Below, piece by piece: positions 9,706 to 19,914 of a stretch of 64,000 nucleotides of DNA. The notes beneath the pieces were generated by a model. It was not told the DNA's origin, did no database searches, and worked only from the letters and a program-made list of their open reading frames with translations. The DNA is taken from positions 744,001-808,000 of the forward strand of contig BSBN01000763.1 in the NCBI GenBank assembly GCA_027924645.1, read 5' to 3'. The DNA comes from Cunninghamia lanceolata (Eukaryota > Streptophyta > Pinopsida > Cupressales > Cupressaceae). Position 1 is the first letter of the stretch, and each line of letters opens with the position of its first letter. Both the position numbers and the translations under genes were made by a program.

Positions 9706-12119
9706 ATGGGAGGTGGGTTAATTCAAAATGAACCCTCAGTTCATGAAGTATTACTGTAGGATGCACCTAGCCAGGCTGAGTTTAGAAATTGCGGGTGGTT
9801 AGATTATTTCCTGAAATTGAATGGTTTTAATGAAGATGTTGCATTGGAATTTGCCTAGACATTGTCTGAAGGTAAGGCCATGGTAAAAGGGTTAGAGGTA
9901 TTGGCTACTGAAGAAAGGATTGCAGAAGTTACAGGGTTGCTTGCTGACGGTGAAAATTACCCTATTTCCAGAGACGCCAGGTCAGCTAGGGCTGAATTTA
10001 CACAACCTGGTGACCCTCCATTAATTGTGGACAAACAAGGAGCTAAGAGAACCTCTCTGCCTGAGCCATGGAAGCAAGTAGCTATTCATATTGTCAGGTA
10101 CATTACTTGTGAAGGTCGTTAGTCAAAAATACATTCTGTGCATTTCAAACTTCTGAATCATATAAGGCATGGGAGAAGAATGAATGTGCGAAACATGCAA
10201 TACTACCTTCTCTCAATCATGGCAGCCGAGACCCAAAAAGGTAGGGCTAATTTTGTTTCCTACCATTGTTTGATCAAATTATTAGTTGAAAAGTCTCTGC
10301 ATGATGTATTTGACATTACTTGGGAAGAATTCCTAAATATTGATCAAATTAGACCAAAGCATTTGCGACCTACAGTTGTGCCTTAGCCTTGTAGGACTAG
10401 GAGGAGAGTGAGTTCTGTTGAAGCTACTCCTGGAACCTCAACTTCTGATGTAAACCCTCCTGCAACTAAACAAACTATAGAGATTAGTTCTTCTGAGGCA
10501 TAGAGTTCAGACAAAGAGAGTTCTTTAGATTCTGATGATGATGTTCCTCTTGGCAACCTAATTCGAACTAGGGCATAGAAGAAAGAGGCAAAAATAAGAA
10601 AGGGTAAAGCTAAAAAGCAAACTTCAGGAAAAGAAGTGCCAAGCTCTAAGAAATAGAAGGTTGACACTGTTCTTCCTGCAGCTGAAGAAAAACATGAGAG
10701 CCCTCCTAGAAAATCAAGACCTGCTGGGCCAACCTTTGGTGTGCCTCCACAGAGAAGCCCTAGGGCTAAAGAAATGTCACCAGAAGATACAGAGGCCCCA
10801 ATGGGGCATGTGAATGTTGAAGAAAATGACATATTTGAGGAAGCAAAAAACGTAACATTGGCAGACCTTGTTGCGTTGCTAAACAAATTGAGAGTCATGG
10901 ATATGAAGACAACCAAGAGTTCCTACAACCGAAATTGGCTAAACATTCAGGAACCTTGTAGTTAGTGCTATATGAAGGGCAACCATCAATGTTAGGAAAA
11001 CTTTTGGTAGGAATACACGGGCCCTCTGATTTTTCAATGCATATGGTAGCTATGAATTTATGGAATGAGATGCAGAGGAGAGAAGAAGAATTAAAAAAGG
11101 AGAAACACAGGCTGAAGGAAGAAGTTCAAAAGAAAGATGAAGAGATTGAAGATAAGAACACAAAAATTGTGACTTTAAAGGAGAGAGTGGATGATATGGC
11201 AGCCTTATTGCCTCAGGTATTAGAGTGCAGGACTCCTCCAAGGGTCTATGTGCCATATTTGAAGGAGAAGTATCTTTATTTTAAACTAGCAAGGATTGTT
11301 TCAGGTTTGAATCCTTCCATTAAGACTCCTCTTGAATTTTTCAATGCTTATTGGATTGCTCCTCCTGAAATGAAGAATTTGTTGTGTGAATTCTATTTAC
11401 ATAATTATGCTGTGTCCCAAGATCATGATTGGAATCCCTTGTTGTATGTTGGGGATGTTCAATTAAGGGCATTTATGTCTTGGATACAAAATGTTATTAG
11501 TTGGGGACAATAGTTCAGGGCTTATAGGCAAACAAAATTCAACACTCCCCTATCCATCAGAGCTGAATCTAGAAATCCAGGGGGCATTTTCAATGATTGG
11601 CACAGAATGCTTTATAGACCAAGCTATGGCAATAGAATCCTGTCTGAGAGAGAAGTTGTTTACAGAGAATATGAGGAGGTAGCAAACACTATAGGAGAAT
11701 CTGTAAAGGGATATTTGGCACAAAGGTGGAACAGTTTGACTAATGAACTAAAACAAGTGGAGTCTCACTCTCTGCAGAACTATGTTGCAGCATGTAAAAG
11801 AGTGGATAGATATATACAAATTGGGAGGACAAAGGGGCAATTCTGGCTTCCCTTAATTTTCCAACCACCTATCCTATTATGGCCTGTGCCAAATTTTAGG
11901 TACTACCAGTATGATATTGCTAAAGAGAGACAGAGATAGAGCAGATTGGATAGACATCAAGGGTTCTATTAGGATCCTAATTCACGCACTGCAGAAACTG
12001 ATATAGGACAACTGGCAGTTGCTAATTTCAGGGCATTGACTAAATAGAAGAACAACCCTTCCTCTGGTGGAGGACCAACAAAGTCTTAGGTTGGGGAGAG
12101 TGATGAGTCTAGTTTATGA
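9706..12119 (+). pseudogene. Third ORF in env position of the gypsy element
   Basis: Starting at ATG 9706, a single protein-like frame runs to a natural TGA at 12117, just inside the 3' LTR, with one frame change near 10960. Its biochemical role is not known. Features: an N-terminal globular part resembling the uncharacterised plant transposon protein domain of Athila/Tat third ORFs (about 10130-10380), an acidic serine-rich linker (10400-10800), a charged coiled coil (about 11070-11190, repeated E/K heptads) and a C-terminal part with many aromatic residues (11240-11930). No signal peptide or clear membrane segment is seen, so calling it an envelope would be unsupported. Thirteen internal stops are present and all are TAG. 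Confidence 0.7.
12087..12100 (+). promoter_or_regulatory. 3' polypurine tract
   Basis: TAGGTTGGGGAGAG lies immediately before the TG that begins the 3' LTR. It would prime plus-strand DNA synthesis. Confidence 0.7.
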
Positions 12120-13300
12120 CTCAATTTTGTTAGAATTTATTATCTATTTGTTGTAGTTATCATGGACTTTGGTACCTAGATCTTGATCTTTTTATAATAT
12201 TTCCTCAAAACCATAGATATTGGGCATAGGTTATTTCCTATAATCTTTAAATGACATTGACATGTTACATGAACTATCTATGTTAATTTTACATGTGGAT
12301 TAATGAATGTTACTCTAAGATAGTTACAGATATGCAATTATTATGTGTACTAATATTGTTACGCATATATAATTAGCAGCCTATAAAATCAAGGAAGATT
12401 TTGTCAGTTGGTCACTTGCCATCAAAGTCAACAAGGAGGTCGCTCAAATGTCAAATGGAGGGAAGATAACCACCTTGTAACTGGTCTTAATTGCTTGTTG
12501 AGTGAATATAGGAGTTACTGTTGTGCTAGATTTGTATCAAAACAAACATGCTTGACCAGATTCCACGCATGCATAACCTCCTCTCCACTTTCTATGCTTT
12601 CCCTAAAGTGGCGTCCTCCTAATCTACTGGAGTTGACCGCCTTGCTAGGTAGTTGGTTTGTAGTTTTTCTTGCTATAAATAAGACTTATATGCTCATTCT
12701 AAGGGGTTGATTAATATGAGGTTGTACTTGCATTATTAAGTTTTTCAGTAACACAGTTATGTTGCTCGTTTGTACTCATGTTTTCCAATGAATAAAATGA
12801 AGTTATAAGTTCACATCTCTGAGTTTACATTTGTCTTAAGGGATACTCATCCAAGGGGGCCCACTTGGTGAGCATTCCATCCTTTGGTTTAGTTGTTATT
12901 TTCTGTTAAGCAGTTAGTTAAAATCTGGCACCGTATGTTCCTGCAGCCACTAGAATTCCATTCTGTGTATGTTCCTACAGCCAAAGCAGACAAAGTAGTT
13001 TCCTATTTGTTTGCCTAGATTTTCATTTTCTGTCATGCACTTTAGCTTAGTATAGTTGTTGGTTGATGTTCAGCATTTATGTTATTTCTTTCCAAGCAAT
13101 TTACTTTCAGCATTATGTCTTTCTTAGCCGTAGAATGAATGTGGCTACTTTGGGGTTCCTAGTGCACATACTATGCTGACCCATTTCAAGTTCACGTCCC
13201 TGGGTTGACAAGTTAAATGCACCTTCATAGTGATTAAGACAGCTACTCAGGTTAGATGTCCAATCTCTGAGTCAGCTTTATGGGTTTAGTTGTTAAATCA
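12101..13300 (+). repeat. 3' LTR of the gypsy element (right edge uncertain)
   Basis: The LTR starts TGATGAGTCT after the polypurine tract. A TATA-like TATAAATA occurs at about 12673 and a polyadenylation-like AATAAAATG at about 12790. A short direct repeat (TGTTCCTGCAGCCA / TGTTCCTACAGCCA near 12937 and 12969) lies within it. With no 5' LTR in the window, the end is a guess bounded by copia coding sequence at about 13300. Confidence 0.5.
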
Positions 13301-14099
13301 TTATAGGAGGTCAACAATACCAATTCATTGAAGCTTGCTTCAAGCCATAAAAAGACTTCCTTTAACTTGCAAAATAAGTGTTCCTTTCTTGAACCTTGGA
13401 ATTTACTTATGGATGGGTCATTAAGATCTCTTCATCAATTTCTCCATTTAAAAAGGCATTCTTAACATCCATTTGATGAAGAGATCACTTGAAATGAGCT
13501 ATCAATACTATAGTAGTCCTTACAATATTAATCTTTGCTACTAATCCAAAAAAAATTGTGTAATCAATTCCCTCATTTTGTGAGTACCCTTTGGCTACTA
13601 AACTTGTCTTTTATTTTTTAATGCTTCCATTAGACTTGAACTTAGTTTTATACACCCACTTATTTTTTACCGCATTCTTGCCCTTGGGTGAGTCCACCAA
13701 TTCCCAACTTATATTCTTTATCAAAGAGTCATAGTCATTTTGCATAGCTTGTTCCCATTCATATTTTCCCATGTCCTCATCATAAGTTTGAGCATCGTTA
13801 GTCTTCATTATTGTGGTCATTAGGGCACAGTTAACTTGTTGAGTTCTTTGATAAATTTCTTGAAGACTCTTGGTCTTCTGAGGAGGGATAGATTCTTCAA
13901 TTGTATTGGAAGTTGACTTTAAACTTTTGTTGGTTTCAAAAGTACTATAGGATATGTCATTATTTGTGACCACTTGTGCGATAGGAATTAGAGATGATTT
14001 TATCATATTGTTGAACCCTTGATTAAACTTGACATCCCTACTTGTGAACACATCCTCCACACTGGGATCATACAACCTATATCCTTTCTTCTAATCATC
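13300..14099 (-). pseudogene. Copia integrase-RT linker and truncated reverse transcriptase
   Basis: The section begins with GYRLYDPSVEDVFTSRDVKF (about 14090-14030), the conserved linker after integrase. RT starts at WEQAMQNDYDSL and NKWVYKTKFKSNGSIKK (13760-13614). After a TAA at 13611 the frame continues with LVAKGYSQNEGIDY and MDVKNAFLNGEIDEEI (about 13480-13440). The sequence ends near the SLYGLKQA motif at about 13330, so the YVDD catalytic box and everything after it are absent. Confidence 0.78.
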
Positions 14100-14289
14100 A
14101 TAGACAACAAAGATACACTTAACACTCTTATTATCAAAATACCCTAAAATACTTAACATTTGGTTTCTCACTACTCCGTGCTTCCTTGGTATTTTTTAAA
14201 CAAGTTGTAGATCTATTCAAGACATGAGTTGCTATATTAACAATGTCAAACCAATGAAACAAAGGAAGATCCTTAGATTGTAACATGCA

Positions 14290-14869
14290 TCATGCCATTT
14301 TCACTAAGGTCCTATTCTTTCTTTCAACAATACCATTTTGTTGAGCAGTATATCTATTAGACATTTCTATCTTGATCCAATGATGTTCACAAAAATCATT
14401 GAATATGTTATTGACATATTCTCCACCATTATCTATTCTTATTAGCTTGATCTTATTCCCACTTTGATTTTCCACAAATGCTTTAAACATTTCAAAATTT
14501 TCAAATACTTCATCCTTTTACATAAGGAAGTATGCCCAAACCTTCCTTGAAAAATCATCAATGCATGTTAAGATGTACTTAGCTCCCTCTTGGTAGAGGA
14601 TTCATAGGCCCACATAAATCACTATGAACAAGTTCAAAAGATTTACTTGCTCTCCATTTAGACTTTTCAAACTTGTCTCTATGTAGTTTGCCAACCACAC
14701 ATCTTGTACACACATTTGTGTTTACCCTTATCCAAGGAAGTCCACCAACCATATTCATCTTTGAAAGCATAATTAAACTTTCATAATTTAAGTGACCAAA
14801 TCTTTGCTGCCACAACTCACTTGTAGAGGAACTTGTAGTTATGTAAGTTGTCTTATCTACATAGGACAA
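14290..14869 (-). pseudogene. Copia integrase
   Basis: The pre-integrase domain is seen as ELWQQRFGHLNYESL near 14805-14760, followed by the CxxC pair of the zinc finger (CTRCVVGK, about 14710-14690). In the catalytic core, D is in VHSDLCGPM (about 14620-14595), D in IDNGGEYV (about 14432-14408) and E in NGIVERKNRT (about 14330-14300). A stretch between 14490 and 14579 has lost frame, and a TGA follows KMA at 14290. The catalytic triad is present but the protein is broken. Confidence 0.8.
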
Positions 14870-14896
14870 AAAATTGTAAATGGTATCACTCTCAAC

Positions 14897-15250
14897 TCAT
14901 GTAGCCATAATTTTGAATCCATCATTAATGTTTCTTATTAGACGCTTATCTAAATTGAATTCCACCTTATAACCATGTTGACTTATTTGACTTACTAAGA
15001 GAAGACTTTTTGATAACTTAGGTACAAGGTTCACATCTATTATTTCTAAATTCTTACCATCATGCCCTATCATTGGAATTGAAGCCATTTATTCAATTTC
15101 ATGTGAACTATCATTACCAAAAAATATGCTTGCACCTTTCACTTTTTCTAAAGAACCAAAGAATCTCTTATTGTAGGTCATATGTTGGCTAGCCCCTAAA
15201 TCAATGTACCGTGTGTTATTTGAATTTCCTTGAACAATTAAAGAGGCTAT
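14897..15250 (-). pseudogene. Copia protease region
   Basis: The phrase YIDLGASQHMTYNKRFF (about 15215-15165) matches the copia protease active site, usually W-I-x-D-S-G-A-S-x-H-M; the Ser after Asp is Leu here. The C-terminal part continues with NLVPKLSKSLLLVSQ (about 15038-14990), the standard copia pre-integrase approach. The frame is interrupted by stops near 15090 and 15240. Confidence 0.7.
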
Positions 15251-15590
15251 CAATGCATTTTTATTATGTTCACCTTCTTTTTAAGCAAAATTTGATTATT
15301 TTCTTTGAAAAACTTCCTTTGCCATCCTACATGTGATTTCCTAGGACATTGATCACTTTTATGCCGCTCTTCGAGCCACAGTTGTAACATGTTATGACTT
15401 TTTCCCTTCTAGAGTTGTCCTTTTGATTCTACCATTTTTTAAATTTGTGCTTTTGTTGATTATCCCTTAGTTGATTGCATTGCTTTTCATTAATTTTATG
15501 TGGATTCCCTTGATTTTTTTGTCTTTAATTTTGGTATTGATTTATCTTAATTATAATTATGAACTCTTGCTAGATTCACCTTTGAACTTT

Positions 15591-15905
15591 TTACCCATAT
15601 ACTTTTATTTTTATATTGTCAATTTTTTCAGTTAGCTTCAATGTGCATATGAAATTATAATACTTATTTGGAAGACTTTCAATTAAAAAATCTATAATTT
15701 TTGAGTCTTCGTATTCCACCTTCATCATTGCAAGTTGATTTCTTAGATTCTTCAACTTTGCAATGTGATTATTCACGTTATTTCCTTCATTCATTTTTAG
15801 ATGAATCAATTGTCTTTTAATATCCATAATTTTTAATTTCATCTAATTTTGCACTAACCACAATATTAGAGCTTTTAGATAAAGCCATAGATAGAATAAA
15901 ACAAA
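15591..15905 (-). pseudogene. gag remnant of the copia element
   Basis: An ATG at about 15889 opens MALSKSSNIVV, then the frame shifts by one to a stretch with MNEGNNVNNHIAKLKNLRNQLA and FLIESLPNKY, typical of the UBN2-type copia gag. It is much shorter than an intact gag (about 100 of 250 residues). A degenerate CCHC zinc knuckle may follow near 15340-15400. Confidence 0.65.
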
Positions 15906-15999
15906 CTCTCCAAGCACACAAACTCAAAGGCTTGAAAAATGAAGCCCCTACCAACACACACAATGAAATTTTTATATTATGTTGCTTTGATATTTGCCT

Positions 16000-16433
16000 T
16001 CTTATAAACTAAACGAACAAGGATTGTGTAAAATTTGTAACTTACAAATATGAAGGAGAGCCTCATCAAACACTTGGCTTCAATAAAAAATATCAAATAT
16101 TACAATATAACATAAATGATAATTTTTTAACTTCCCTTTCTTTATGAACACTCCAGACTATATAACCATACATAAAAGAAGAATTAAGGAACTTGCCACA
16201 TGGAAAATAATGGAGGCTAACTATTTCCTTCAAACAAAGAGATTAAAATAAAATGGTTTAATTAAAAACCATTACCCTTAAAGCTTTCCCATGTGATCTG
16301 ATTTTTCAAAGATGGACAAATAATACATGATCTAGAACCTCACATCTAAGATTATGGGAAGGTCACGTTTTAAAGTAACATTTTGAACAATTTTTTAAAA
16401 AATTATTTTAAAACTCATAGCAAAGATATAATC
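16000..16433. other. AT-rich sequence, possibly copia LTR remains
   Basis: Located just beyond the probable primer site of the preceding copia element, so it could contain its 5' LTR on the - strand. I cannot define LTR ends and see no gene. Confidence 0.35.
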
Positions 16434-16434
16434 T

Positions 16435-16513
<79 letters not shown>
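16434..16513. repeat. (TG)n(AG)n compound microsatellite
   Basis: About 13 TG units followed without a break by about 27 AG units. It is a pure simple-sequence repeat. Confidence 0.97.
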
Positions 16514-16516
<3 letters not shown>

Positions 16517-16689
16517 GCTATTATATAAACATAAAGTTACAATTTAAGTTAGTGAACAAAACTTTCAATCTTTCTCTCCAATAACAATTAAAAATTTACA
16601 CCTATAAATATGAGACTCTTCTCCTCTCTAGTACCATTGACATGTATTAATGAAACCTTCATTTTATACTAATCTAGACTTTAATTACT

Positions 16690-16995
16690 CCATAAATTCA
16701 AAATAATTTCCATAATTTTCAATACTTATTTTTTCCAACCTCTTCAATTTGGGGCAACATGATTGAAAAAACAAGAAATTACTGATCTACTTAAGTGTAG
16801 ACAAGTGCAAAATAAATAATCCATTACCAGAATACGATACGGGTTTATAATTGGCATGTTGATTGTGCAAACAAATTTGCTACATAGAATCAAAATAATA
16901 ATAATGTCCATAATTTTTAATACTTGTTTGTGGTAGCCTCTTCAATTTGGGCAAGAACTTGGCTAGAAAGTAAGGAATTTATAATTTATTGAAGT
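16690..16995. repeat. Two degenerate copies of a repeat, inverted relative to 18415-18545
   Basis: The phrase CATAATTTTCAATACTTATT occurs near 16711 with flanking similarity, and a related copy at about 16868-16995. The second copy matches the reverse complement of 18425-18540 over about 115 bp (shared TACATAGAATCAAAATAATA). The inverted pair encloses the DRM and copia fragments. What the repeat belongs to is unclear; it could be intronic sequence of the DRM gene. Confidence 0.6.
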
Positions 16996-17034
16996 CCATA
17001 TTAGTAAAAAAATGAATGTTTCATTATTTTGTCA

Positions 17035-17408
17035 AGTTACACTTGAATGCATTGCAAGCCTTATATAGTTCACAATCCGTGGAAATTCATAGAAAATAGA
17101 GGAATGCTTCCCCTCTAGCCCATCCCTTGTGTTCCTATTGTTTCCCTTCAGATTATTATAGGGGCTTCCACTTATTATTAGATCAAAACCTCCAATTGAA
17201 TTAATCATTTCATCAAGTCTTTCTTTTGTCAAATTCTACACATCTTTCACCTCAATCAATTTACCCTTTTTATGTGTTTTTTCCACCCAACTTTTGAGGA
17301 TAAGCTTTTTTTCTTTACAATTTGTGCAGATACAACATAATTGAGTGGTACACCCAAACGATACAAAGCAACTTCTACACCCTCAGTTCTAGAGAATAAA
17401 TAAAATTA
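17035..17408 (-). pseudogene. Fragment of a DRM-type DNA cytosine methyltransferase (motifs I-IV)
   Basis: DRM enzymes carry out RNA-directed de novo cytosine methylation in the plant nucleus. On the - strand this fragment has EGVEVALYRLGVPLNYVVS (about 17386-17330), the motif I region where DRMs have SGIGGAEVALYRLG. A one-base slip near 17310 is followed by LILKSWVEKTHKKGKL, a TAG in KDV*NLT, and IGGFDLIISGSPYNNL (about 17190-17143), then DGLEGKHSSIFYEF. The catalytic Cys of the DRM motif SPCNN is Tyr here, so the fragment cannot be active. It stops at a TGA at 17034-17032. No intron interrupts these roughly 125 codons. It abuts copia gag sequence at its upstream edge. Confidence 0.8.
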
Positions 17409-17414
17409 AGTGCA

Positions 17415-17530
17415 ACAATTATTATGATTCACTTATCTCTCTCCACTAAAAAATCTTCAACCTTCAATTTCCACAACTCAAAGTTTTACCTATTGAACTT
17501 CTCAATCTCAATTGTCAAGGTGTTGGCCAT
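17415..17530 (-). pseudogene. Copia gag N-terminal fragment
   Basis: On the - strand an ATG at about 17530 opens MANTLTIEIEKFN, then NFELWKLKVEDFLVERDK, the characteristic start of UBN2-type copia gag proteins. Two in-frame stops are present. Instead of continuing into the rest of gag it runs directly into the DRM fragment. Confidence 0.75.
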
Positions 17531-17559
17531 GACTTGTAATTTCTAAATCTTATTTCAAA

Positions 17560-17999
17560 TTCACATGAATTATCCCACAACAAAAATAGAAAGCAACATA
17601 AGAAATGTATTATATGTTAACACTTTAATAACATGTTGATACTTAGACCTAAACTAAAAGCCTACAAATTCCTACAATACAATTCAAATGATATAAAAAC
17701 ACTATGCCAAGGGTCATATCTATAAAATTTTGCCATCCTATAAACCACTTGTCATTTCAACAAAACCATGGGATAATTTTAACACCCCTCATGAGAAGTC
17801 AACAATCTATCTCTCCTACTCTATCTCTATTTCTCTATTTATCTCTCTATCCATATCCTTCCCTCTCCATATCTCTATCTCCCCCTCTCCATTTCTCTCC
17901 TCCCTCTCTCTATATATATCTATAATAGAGAAAGAGGAAGAGATATAGAGAGAGACAACAAGGTTAATATAGATAGGGGAATAGAGAGAGAAAGAATAA
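17560..17999. other. Sequence between two copia fragments, with CT/GA-rich simple repeats
   Basis: On the - strand it lies after the RNase H of one copia fragment and before the gag start of another, the position expected for an LTR. A long TCTCTATCTC-type tract occupies about 17800-17960. LTR ends are not identifiable. ORFs through this tract are low-complexity artefacts. Confidence 0.45.
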
Positions 18000-18425
18000 C
18001 ATAGAAGCTTGGTATAGTAGATTACTTCTTACTACACCATGAAATTGGGCCAAAACCAAGAGAGAAAACACAACTTATGGTAGATTTTCTATCGTTTACA
18101 CAACCTACCCAATCTAAATTAGAATATATTGCAAGTGTTAGGTCTCTAAGAGAAAAATAATAAACTCCCAATAGTCAAAGTCTCCTTTACATATCTCAAT
18201 ATTCTATTTCTTTCCATCCAATATGGAACCTCAGAGAAATAAAAAACCTTCAAACCACACCTACTACAAAAGACATATTTGGGTGAGTGTGAGTCAAGTA
18301 CATAAGGACAGATACAAGTTACCTGTACAGGGTAGGATCAACATCCTCATCTTTGATATCCTTAGTCGACTTCAACTGTAGAGTAAGTGGAGTTGAAACA
18401 CTCTTACATAAAAGTAGATTATAAA
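18000..18425 (-). pseudogene. Copia RT C-terminus and RNase H fragment
   Basis: On the - strand, VSTPLTLQLKSTKD and DPTLYRQLV-like sequence (with TAG for Q, about 18390-18310) are followed by YLTHTHPNMSFVVGVV (about 18300-18255), the copia YLT-x-TRPDI motif. After frame changes comes DWVGCVNDRKST and GPISWCSKK (about 18090-18020), the RNase H core. It belongs to a different copy from the element at 13300-15996, which lacks this part. Confidence 0.72.
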
Positions 18426-18545
18426 TTTCTTATTTTTCATAGCCAAGTTGCTGCCCAAGTTAAAGAGACTACCAAAAATAAGTATTGAAAATTATGGATA
18501 TTATTATTATTTTGATTCTATGTAGAAAAGTTGTTATAAATTTGA
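18415..18545. repeat. Inverted copy of the 16868-16995 repeat
   Basis: It is the reverse complement of 16868-16995, with shared blocks around TTATTATTATTTTGATTCTA and CCAAGTTG. See the partner repeat. It starts inside the end of the copia RNase H fragment and runs towards the + strand DRM fragment. Confidence 0.6.
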
Positions 18546-18951
18546 TGAATAATATAATAAATTAATGCTTGGGAAACAAGAAGATGACCAGTAAAGGGCA
18601 CTATCACTTGCAAATAATTGATTGAAACAAAAAACAAAACAAAATAGATTTACTTGCATACCTACTTTTACCCACAACTATTCAAAAACAACTTTACTTG
18701 CATGCATGTGAACATATTTAATTTACTCCATTTCTTTTCTAATGCAAGACAACAACACATCTCACTACATTGTTTCAATGTTCAAATGATGGATGGACAA
18801 CAACCATTCACTAGAAACAAAACTATATGCTCTCTTCTCAAGAAAATTTGCTTACACAATCAGCATAGGACTAATTTAAGGTATGGATGTTTTCAATTGT
18901 AGACCCATATGGTATTCTAGTACCAAATTCTTTATGTTGTACTTGTCTGCA

Positions 18952-19235
18952 GTAGAATCTTAAAGATTTTGAGCAAGACCCACCATACTTTTACTCTGAA
19001 TATGTGTATAATATGCCAAAGGGTGTATGGGCAAACCATATACTTATTTATGTATGATGTTATAGTAAAATTTGTGGATTCAAAGTACTTCTTAAGTTTC
19101 AAGTAGAAAACATGGCTACATGTAGAACCTTCCTAATTTCTAGATTTTACCTCTACCACCCACGACAATTGAAGAGACATTTCCTAAAACACAAAATCAT
19201 TGGCCATCATGGGATTACAAAAAGTTAAGTTTGAC
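18952..19235 (+). pseudogene. Fragment of a DRM-type methyltransferase (region before motif I)
   Basis: After a plausible splice acceptor (CTTGTCTGCAG, ending 18951), the + strand reads DPPYFYSEYVYNMPKGVW (about 18978-19033), matching the conserved DRM phrase PPYFYYENVA-x-APKGVW. After a frame slip it gives KFVDSKYF (about 19067-19090), and after another LPPTTIEETFP and HWPSWDYKKL (about 19150-19225), all in the same order as in DRM2. This part of DRM precedes the motif I-IV region found on the opposite strand at 17035-17408. Stops and frame changes make it a pseudogene. The acceptor-like site suggests a genomic rather than cDNA copy. Confidence 0.7.
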
Positions 19236-19462
19236 TACATAAACACAGTGACAAAAAGTGTTTAATTGTGTGATAGACTTGGGGATGTGGTCAAACATTT
19301 TAATGGAAAACCCTACACTAAAGATTAGACTGTGGTATCCACTAGAGCCTCATTCAATGGTACTTTTACAAAGGGAAAGAATTAGGCAACATCTCGTCTC
19401 CAAGATCTCTCTGACAATAGCAACATCCCATCTCCAAACTTCATTGATTCATATATGGCATG

Positions 19463-19901
19463 TGTTGGTGTGAACAGGGTTATCACCTAACTAGTTTACC
19501 CTTGTGTGGATAATTCATATTATTTAACTATTTACTAGTTAAATGATATTCACACATCACACTTAATTCACACGTTAAGTTGACTTAGTGAGTCTTCTAG
19601 GTGTTTCTAGTTGAGTCTCGTTGTGTGTTGAGTTGTTGATAGTTGGAGTGAGTTGTCTTATCCTCCACATGTGCAATTAGTTATCATCCTCTAATTGTCA
19701 CGTGTTGTAGGAATATCTCCACCTTTCACTCCACCTTTCTAACTCTCACCTTGCCTTTATAATCAAGGCTCTCTCATTGTATTTCATATGATCTTTGTAT
19801 GAATCTTGTTCCATTGTTTTAGCATCTTCTCTATTATCTTTGTGTGAAAGGTTGTCTTGATTGCAGAGATCCTGGTTTATTGAGTCACATTGACTCTTAC
19901 A
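19463..19901 (+). repeat. 5' LTR of the copia-like element
   Basis: 439 bp, TG...CA ends. It contains CCTTTATAATCAAGG near 19754-19768, a possible TATA region. Confidence 0.93.
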
Positions 19902-19914
19902 TGGTATCAGAGCC
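19902..19914 (+). promoter_or_regulatory. Primer-binding site (initiator Met tRNA)
   Basis: TGGTATCAGAGCC directly follows the LTR, with no spacer. Confidence 0.93.

Larger units (their letters stand above)
4388..13300 (+). mobile_element. 5'-truncated Ty3/gypsy element, Athila/Tat type
   Basis: In order, the element has the C-terminal part of gag, protease, reverse transcriptase, RNase H, integrase, a noncoding spacer, a third ORF in the env position, a polypurine tract (TTAGGTTGGGGAGAG, ending 12100) and the start of a 3' LTR (TGATGAGTCT at 12101). No 5' LTR, primer site or gag N-terminus is present, so the left end is broken. This layout, with an extra ORF after pol, is typical of the Athila/Tat lineage. 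The right edge of the LTR cannot be fixed without a second copy; 13300 is where the next element begins. The copy is dead, with about 25 in-frame stops and three frame breaks. Confidence 0.85.
13300..15996 (-). mobile_element. Truncated Ty1/copia element
   Basis: Read on the - strand, it contains a probable primer-binding site (AAATATCAAAGC near 15981-15993, 9 of 12 bases matching TGGTATCAGAGC), a gag remnant, protease, pre-integrase, integrase and the first part of reverse transcriptase. It is cut off inside reverse transcriptase near 13300, so the RT palm end, RNase H and 3' LTR are missing. The order protease-integrase-RT is the copia order. Stops of all three kinds (TAG, TAA, TGA) are present, unlike the neighbouring gypsy element. 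Confidence 0.85.

Noticed and set aside
4435..12119. Reassignment of TAG to glutamine or programmed readthrough in the gypsy element
   Set aside because: The PGPP1 gene uses ordinary codons, a plant nuclear code change is very unlikely, frame breaks and a catalytic-region lesion are also present, and CHG deamination explains the bias. Kept only as an alternative to test.
9706..12119. A viral-type envelope gene
   Set aside because: No signal peptide, no convincing membrane anchor and no cleavage site; only the position is env-like.
17704..17948. Two overlapping open frames of Ser/Leu/Pro
   Set aside because: They translate a CTCTCTAT-type simple repeat and are not genes.
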